A stretch of 64,000 nt of DNA from Prunus persica (Eukaryota; Streptophyta; Magnoliopsida; Rosales; Rosaceae): positions 701,955 through 765,954 of the forward strand of contig NC_034011.1 of the NCBI RefSeq assembly GCF_000346465.2, given 5' to 3'. The position numbers were made by a program, and so were the translations under genes. Under the pieces are notes generated by a model that did no database searches, was not told the origin of the DNA, and saw only the letters and a program-made list of their open reading frames with translations. Below, piece after piece: positions 59,440-64,000 of this stretch (the stretch's first letter is position 1; the number at the start of each line of letters is the position of its first letter).

Positions 59440-60275
59440 CAATAAACAGCAAATGATACTCGAATATCAAGCAATGTCATCAACTGAGAAATGAACTCTG
59501 GGTTGCCCAGTCCAAATTTCCATCTGTGAAGCAATGATCTATTGGATCAGGTTCCAGCCATGTTGCTCTTGACAAAACCGCATTAAGCTTCACCGCTGGA
59601 TACGCAGTACATTTCTTTCCCTAAAATGAAGCATACCACCAAAACATTGAAAATACACATAGGAATGAATGATGGAACCCTATCACACCAGAATTGTGGC
59701 AAATCTGGTGAAGCCTATTCAGGTTATTTTCACTATATATCTTTCAGAAGTATCTGTAATGGGGCAAATCTCCATCAATTCTCTTCTTTTCACTTTATCT
59801 TTATGCCCATTCATGCATGTACATATTATAGGAAGAAGTTTTTGACATATGGCATGTATTGTGTGTCAAATGTATACCGATTCATGAAGACAGGTTCAAC
59901 AGCACATACACCATTTTGACCTTATTCATTTATTTTTGTTTATTCTGGGTTACTGCAATTTGAATCACATTAAAAAACAAATACTGAACAGTGATATATT
60001 CAATATTGATTGGCATCACAACTTCATATTTCTCATTGCACTACGAAGGAAAATAAAAATTACCCCACAGAGAAACAGGATCCTCCTATCTGAACCAGTT
60101 ATGTTACTTCCTATAGTGCCTTCAAAAAAGACTAATGAACTCAGGAAGGCCTTCATATGTAGCCCCAGTTATTATATTACCATCAACAACACACGCCACC
60201 ATGGTCACGGGCTCCACCCAATAAGCACCTGCAGGCTGCAGCAACAAGTACAGGTCTGACAGCTGGGAAGGCCGT
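59440..60275 (-). pseudogene. DJ-1 copy C, relic
   Basis: On the minus strand 60275-60066 matches the second half of exon 2 of the DJ-1 genes (YWVEPVTMVACVVDGNIITG, ATYEGLPEFISLF, SNITGSDRRILFLCG) with frameshifts, and 59623-59440 matches the last exon (GKKCTAYPAVKLN, TWLEPDPIDHCFTDGNL) with a small deletion before GQPEF and the tail TLLDIRVSF. Exon 1, the first half of exon 2 and all of exon 3 are absent. The upstream edge at about 60275 abuts palindromic cluster C. The protein fragments resemble Arabidopsis DJ1D more than copies A and B do, so this is an older paralogue. Confidence 0.85.
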
Positions 60276-60287
60276 TATATTTTAAAG

Positions 60288-60497
60288 GCATCGCGGCGGA
60301 GCTATACTCTATAATCAAAATAGAAAATCTAAAACGTATAGCCGTTCGGCTATACTCTATAAATATAACTCCATAAATAGAATATCATAAACATATAGCC
60401 GCGCGGCTATATGCGATAAATAGAATATTTCAAACGTATAGCCGATTGGCTGTACCCTAAAATAGAACATTTTAAAAGTATAGCCGATCGGCTGTAC
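60288..60497. repeat. Palindromic minisatellite, cluster C (five units)
   Basis: Units at 60288-60307 (degenerate), 60336-60355, 60393-60412 (a perfect palindrome with A/T outer bases), 60436-60455 and 60478-60497, at start spacings of 48, 57, 43 and 42 bp. Spacers carry ATAGAATAT or ATAGAACAT with TTTAAA-like ends, as in cluster B. It begins directly where DJ-1 copy C is cut off. Confidence 0.9.
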
Positions 60498-61184
60498 TCT
60501 ATTAGAAGATCTTCAAAAAATACAGAAAACCCAAAAACATTTTAAAACAAAGGGGGACCAGAAAGACATATATAGCATTTGAAGATTTGTAAATTAAACA
60601 CAGATAAGATTATTTTCACTTAGAGACGAAGGCACTAATGCAATTTTGTTTATTGAATATGGTGTACGCAGTGACGTTGGAGCCAAGAATTTGTTCACGC
60701 TGTCTTTTCCCCAGAACTCAAAGCTCAATACAGGTCGGTTCTCTAGCTCATAATGAATGAGCAAAGCACTCTAACAAAACTCCTAACATGTGTTCTTGTT
60801 TGAGCTTACTTTAGTCTCGCTGTCCACACAACCTAGAAACTATGACCTACGGATTGCTATTTGTCAATCTAATAGAGTGGCTCTAATCAACAGTAAAACT
60901 TAATTCATTTTGTCTATTATTAACGCTACCAACCACTGGCTGATGCAAAAACCTAAACTTGTAAACTTGACAAACTTATTTCCAGTCCCAACATATTCCA
61001 AATTTTAGAGGAGGCAGCATAATCCCATATGTGAGAATTGTAAGCACTTCAATCTTTGAGACAAATTTCTTGTTTTGGGTTTACAAATTCAAGTGAAGTA
61101 AGCATTCAATCTTCAATCCAATTGAGTGTGCTTGATTACAGAGCATGGAAAGACCAATTGACAGTGCTCAAATGATGTAATGAG
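60498..61184. other. Intergenic, no gene seen
   Basis: No motif, repeat or splice-linked frame recognised. Confidence 0.35.
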
Positions 61185-62250
61185 GCTAAAGAATAAATTT
61201 TTATCATATAATCATTAAATATGTTCACTAAAAGATGTGTCATCGTTATATGTAAAATTTTTAGAAATATATAAACTAGCTAGGATTTACGTGAATTCGA
61301 ATTTGAATACATGAAATATTATTACCTACTACATCATTTGATGAACAGATTTGATGTTCCTAACAATTCTATGCGTACTAGTAAAGTACTTTGTCTTTAA
61401 TTTGGAAGTACCCGAAAGCATAATGTTTTTCATATATTATCTGGCAGGAGGCAATTCAAGAAAAAAAGCCATCATTATTGGAGTCGTAGTTGGAGGTGTA
61501 GGTCTTTTTATTCTCATTGTTGGAGTTTTTCTCTATTTTAAACTTTCAAGAAAGCCCGAGGCTGCAACAACCACAGAATTCGAAGTTGCACTTCCTCTTG
61601 CATATATACTATTACAGTCATGATTTCTTGGATTACAAGTACAAGGGTTTAAGAGATTTGTGATCACTCACCGTTGGATGTAAATTCAACGGTTCACTCA
61701 CTCTTGCACTTCTTTTAAGAAATTTTTTTGAACCATTGGATTAATATCTAACGGTGGGTGACCACAATCTCTTGGACTCCTGTATTCCAAGAGATCGGAT
61801 TGTATACTATAAGTCCTGATCTCTTAGACTACAAGAGTACAAGAGATTTGTGGTCACTCACCGTTGGATATAAATTCAACGGTTCACTCATTATTGCACT
61901 CCTTTTAAGAAACTTTTTTGAACCATTGGGATTAATATCCAACCGTAAGTGACCACAATCTCTTGGACTCCTGTAGTCCAAGAAATTTGTGGTCACTCAC
62001 CGTTGGGATGTAAATTCAACGGTTCACTCACTCTTGCACTCCTTTTAAGAAACGTTTTTGAACCATTGGATTAATATCCAACAGTGGGTGACCACAATCT
62101 CTTGGACTCCTGTAGTCCAAGAGATCGGGACTGTATACTATTAGTCCTGATCTCTTGGACTACAAGGGTCCAAGAGATTTGTGGTCACTCACCGTTGGAT
62201 GTAATTCAATTAGCTCATGCTCTAACCATGTATATATATAAACATAAAAA
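61185..62250 (+). pseudogene. Relic of CRK exon 3 and its introns, split by a MITE array
   Basis: 61185-61617 is nearly identical to 48610-49056 of the CRK gene: the end of intron 2, the acceptor, exon 3 with [20 protein letters not shown], and the start of intron 3. The intron 3 match resumes at 62203 (TTCAATTAGCTC, then TGCTCTAACCATGT). No extracellular or kinase exons accompany it. Confidence 0.9.
61614..62202. mobile_element. MITE array inserted in the CRK relic
   Basis: Four starts of AAGAGATTTGTGGTCACTCA or close variants (61651, 61841, about 61980, 62171) alternate with the inverted form GGTGACCACAATCTCTTGGA. Each unit has an internal AACGGTTCACTCA...TTGAACCATTGGATTAAT stem. The array looks like the same MITE inserted into or next to itself. 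Comparison with the CRK intron at 49056-49057 shows the exact empty site. Confidence 0.82.
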
Positions 62251-62460
62251 ATTTAAAAAAATTTGGTATTAGACATAATTATCTTTACTAATTAGTATTC
62301 GAGATAAACAATATTTATGTTTTAGTTTTAATACATAGGAATTGAATTTTGTTTTGGATTTGGACAAAGAGGAGGCCCAGATTCATTAGCCCACCTTATA
62401 TTAATCACTAATTTTAATTTAAAAACCTGACTCAAATTCATTGGTTTACCTTTTTTTTAA

Positions 62461-63787
62461 GAGTGCTACTAAACGAACCCTAACATTAACTGAGTACACC
62501 CTATGATCTAAGTACACCCTGATATTTTAATTTAAATGTAAAATTAACTAAGCACACCCTATAGAACTACCAAAAATATCTCTGGTACACCATAATATTT
62601 GTAGCATTATTTTATAGTTGATTTTTAGCTTGATTTTTTTAATAGTGTTTATAAATCTTTGACTTTTCATATGGATTTATGCTTCTACTAAAATTGTTGA
62701 CACTTTTTTTGCAATTTCAAGTTCTTGCAATCACCACCTCTTTCGTTAATAATGATTTTTTTATGCATGTTTCAGTTATATACTACTATGCTACTGTGAA
62801 ATTTATTTGTTCTCAACGAAGTTAAAAACAAGCTAAACAAATAGAGACACTTTCGCAAAAGACACCTCGTTTGTGATAAATTCGTTTTTGTAGTCTAAAA
62901 CACATTGTTTATTGATGTCGGTGTCTTGCTTAGATACATCTTCTAGATGCTGTAAAAAAAAAAACCTCATATTTGTCATTTTTCGGTACACATGCTTTAG
63001 CCTAAACCAAAAAAAAAAATCAAAGTTAATACCTCTTTTGATGACTTCCTCAAAATATATGAAGCATCCATTCCAAAATTTCAAAAGTAACCCAACTTGC
63101 AAATCTGCATAAAAACATAAGAGAAAAACAATAAGAAAGGTGCATGAGTGGCAAACGAAAGTCACTGCAAACTTCATCAAATTGGCCCTAGTAGTACTAA
63201 TTAAGATATTTTTAATCATACACGCTCACAAGCCAGAAAAACTAAGTCCTAAAAGAGGGATGAAGATGCTGCCACCACAATTTTCATTCATGTTGTTAGT
63301 GAACTAGGCAAAAGTAATATGCATAAATTCTATTTTTACAGTATATAAGTCAATTCACCATAATATTTTTTTGACAACTTATTGGATTGTCAGGAATTCA
63401 ATGATCAATCAGGCCTTCACATAATCTCCACCGCTGCACTTCCTTTTGGACCTTGAGAAGAAGCAGATTTGAGCCCAAGTCTTCTTCTGCTTAGCAGGTT
63501 GTGCTTTAACTTCTCTTTTCACGACAAGCTCAATCATGTATTGAACAACAGCCTAAGATTATATTTGCTCCAAACCATTCTGACTCGCAGATCACAAAGA
63601 TGAGAACCAAATAATCTCTTGAGTAGGGTTGAATACGATTAGTAGGGTGTACTTATTAAAATTATATTTGTTTCACAATTTCATATATCATTTTTGGTCA
63701 TTTTATATTAGAGTAAATCAGTAATTCAATATATGCTTTTGTAGTAGGGTGTACTCAGTTAATTTTAGGGTTCGTTTAGCAGCACTC
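62461..63787. mobile_element. TIR element of 1.33 kb at the right end of the window
   Basis: The left end GAGTGCTACTAAACGAACCC and the right end, inverted, GAGTGCTGCTAAACGAACCC are followed by TAAxATTAACTGAGTACACC in both, giving a TIR of over 40 bp with few mismatches. It is flanked by TTTTTTAA on both sides, a possible 8-bp target duplication. The interior frames (62833-63219 minus) have no transposase motif. Confidence 0.8.
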
Positions 63788-64000
63788 TTTTTTAATCATA
63801 TCAGATCTGCTATCATCAATCCAAGATCAAGAGACCGATCTGCGATGCAATTCTCAACCATCTCCCTCCTCTACCCAACCCCCCCCCCCCAACCCCCCAA
63901 AAAAAAGGTTTGGGAAAGTCCCAAAAACTAAAAAACAGATTTCTTCAGATACAAAAAAATTTAAAAAAAGAGGAGAGGATATGAAAGACGCAGAAAATCG
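63788..64000. other. Window edge, no gene seen
   Basis: Low-complexity C, A and GA runs (for example ten Cs near 63881). No gene can be supported. Confidence 0.35.

Noticed and set aside
1..64000. tRNA, rRNA or snoRNA genes
   Set aside because: I looked for the GGTTCGAxTCC T-loop and paired arms and for rRNA-like blocks; none convinced me, though short RNAs without strong motifs cannot be excluded by eye.

Overview
The window looks like nuclear DNA of a eudicot plant. It has AT-rich intergenic DNA, GT-AG introns, plant-only families (auxin response factor, PLS-class PPR, CRK receptor kinase, NBS-LRR, PsbQ-like, EG45-like) and many small DNA transposons. A woody rosid, possibly Rosaceae, is my guess from the feel of the proteins; nothing here proves it.

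Layout. 0.2-9.1 kb: two tandem peroxisomal acyl-activating enzymes (both minus, both ending in the PTS1-type tripeptide SRM), separated by transposon-rich DNA that includes a hAT element with an 8-bp target duplication. 9.3-10.1 kb: two direct copies of one MITE. 11.8-17.4 kb: an LRAT-domain gene (+), a two-exon gene for a 71-residue membrane protein (-) that I reassembled across a 1.5-kb intron, and an intronless secretory/membrane protein (+). 20.7-25.0 kb: a PIF/Harbinger-like element, one orphan EG45-like exon, and an E-class PPR gene (-) whose 3' end is tandemly duplicated. 25.5-26.4 kb: a P450 pseudogene lacking the haem-binding region. 27.7-38.8 kb: a 13-exon ARF8 orthologue (-) with an intact miR167 site, upstream ORFs, a retrotransposon remnant in intron 5, a TIR element in intron 8, and a 2-nt deficit in exon 9 that would truncate the protein. 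40.2-40.8 kb: a PsbQ-like protein 3 gene (+). 41.6-44.8 kb: a broken CC-NBS-LRR gene. 46.6-50.8 kb: an intact 8-exon cysteine-rich receptor-like kinase (+). 51.6-60.3 kb: a tandem family of two-domain DJ-1/PfpI genes (one full length, one with an altered C-terminus, one relic) with a 1.45-kb hAT element between copies. 61.2-62.3 kb: a relic of the CRK transmembrane exon, split by a MITE array. 62.5-63.8 kb: another TIR element.

The most unusual signal is a dispersed minisatellite built on a 20-bp dyad, consensus GTATAGCCGNNCGGCTATAC, repeated every 25-57 bp in AT-rich DNA. There are three separate clusters (26.9-27.1, 44.1-44.2 and 60.3-60.5 kb). Two of the three lie at or close to the ends of DJ-1-derived sequence, including a DJ-1 intron fragment carried 15.5 kb away into the NBS-LRR pseudogene. 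I recognise no named family for it.

The genes do not form a pathway. The region reads as ordinary conserved housekeeping and development genes interleaved with expanding families (AAE, CRK, DJ-1, NBS-LRR, P450) that duplicate and decay locally. All splice junctions were read by eye and no transcript evidence was available.
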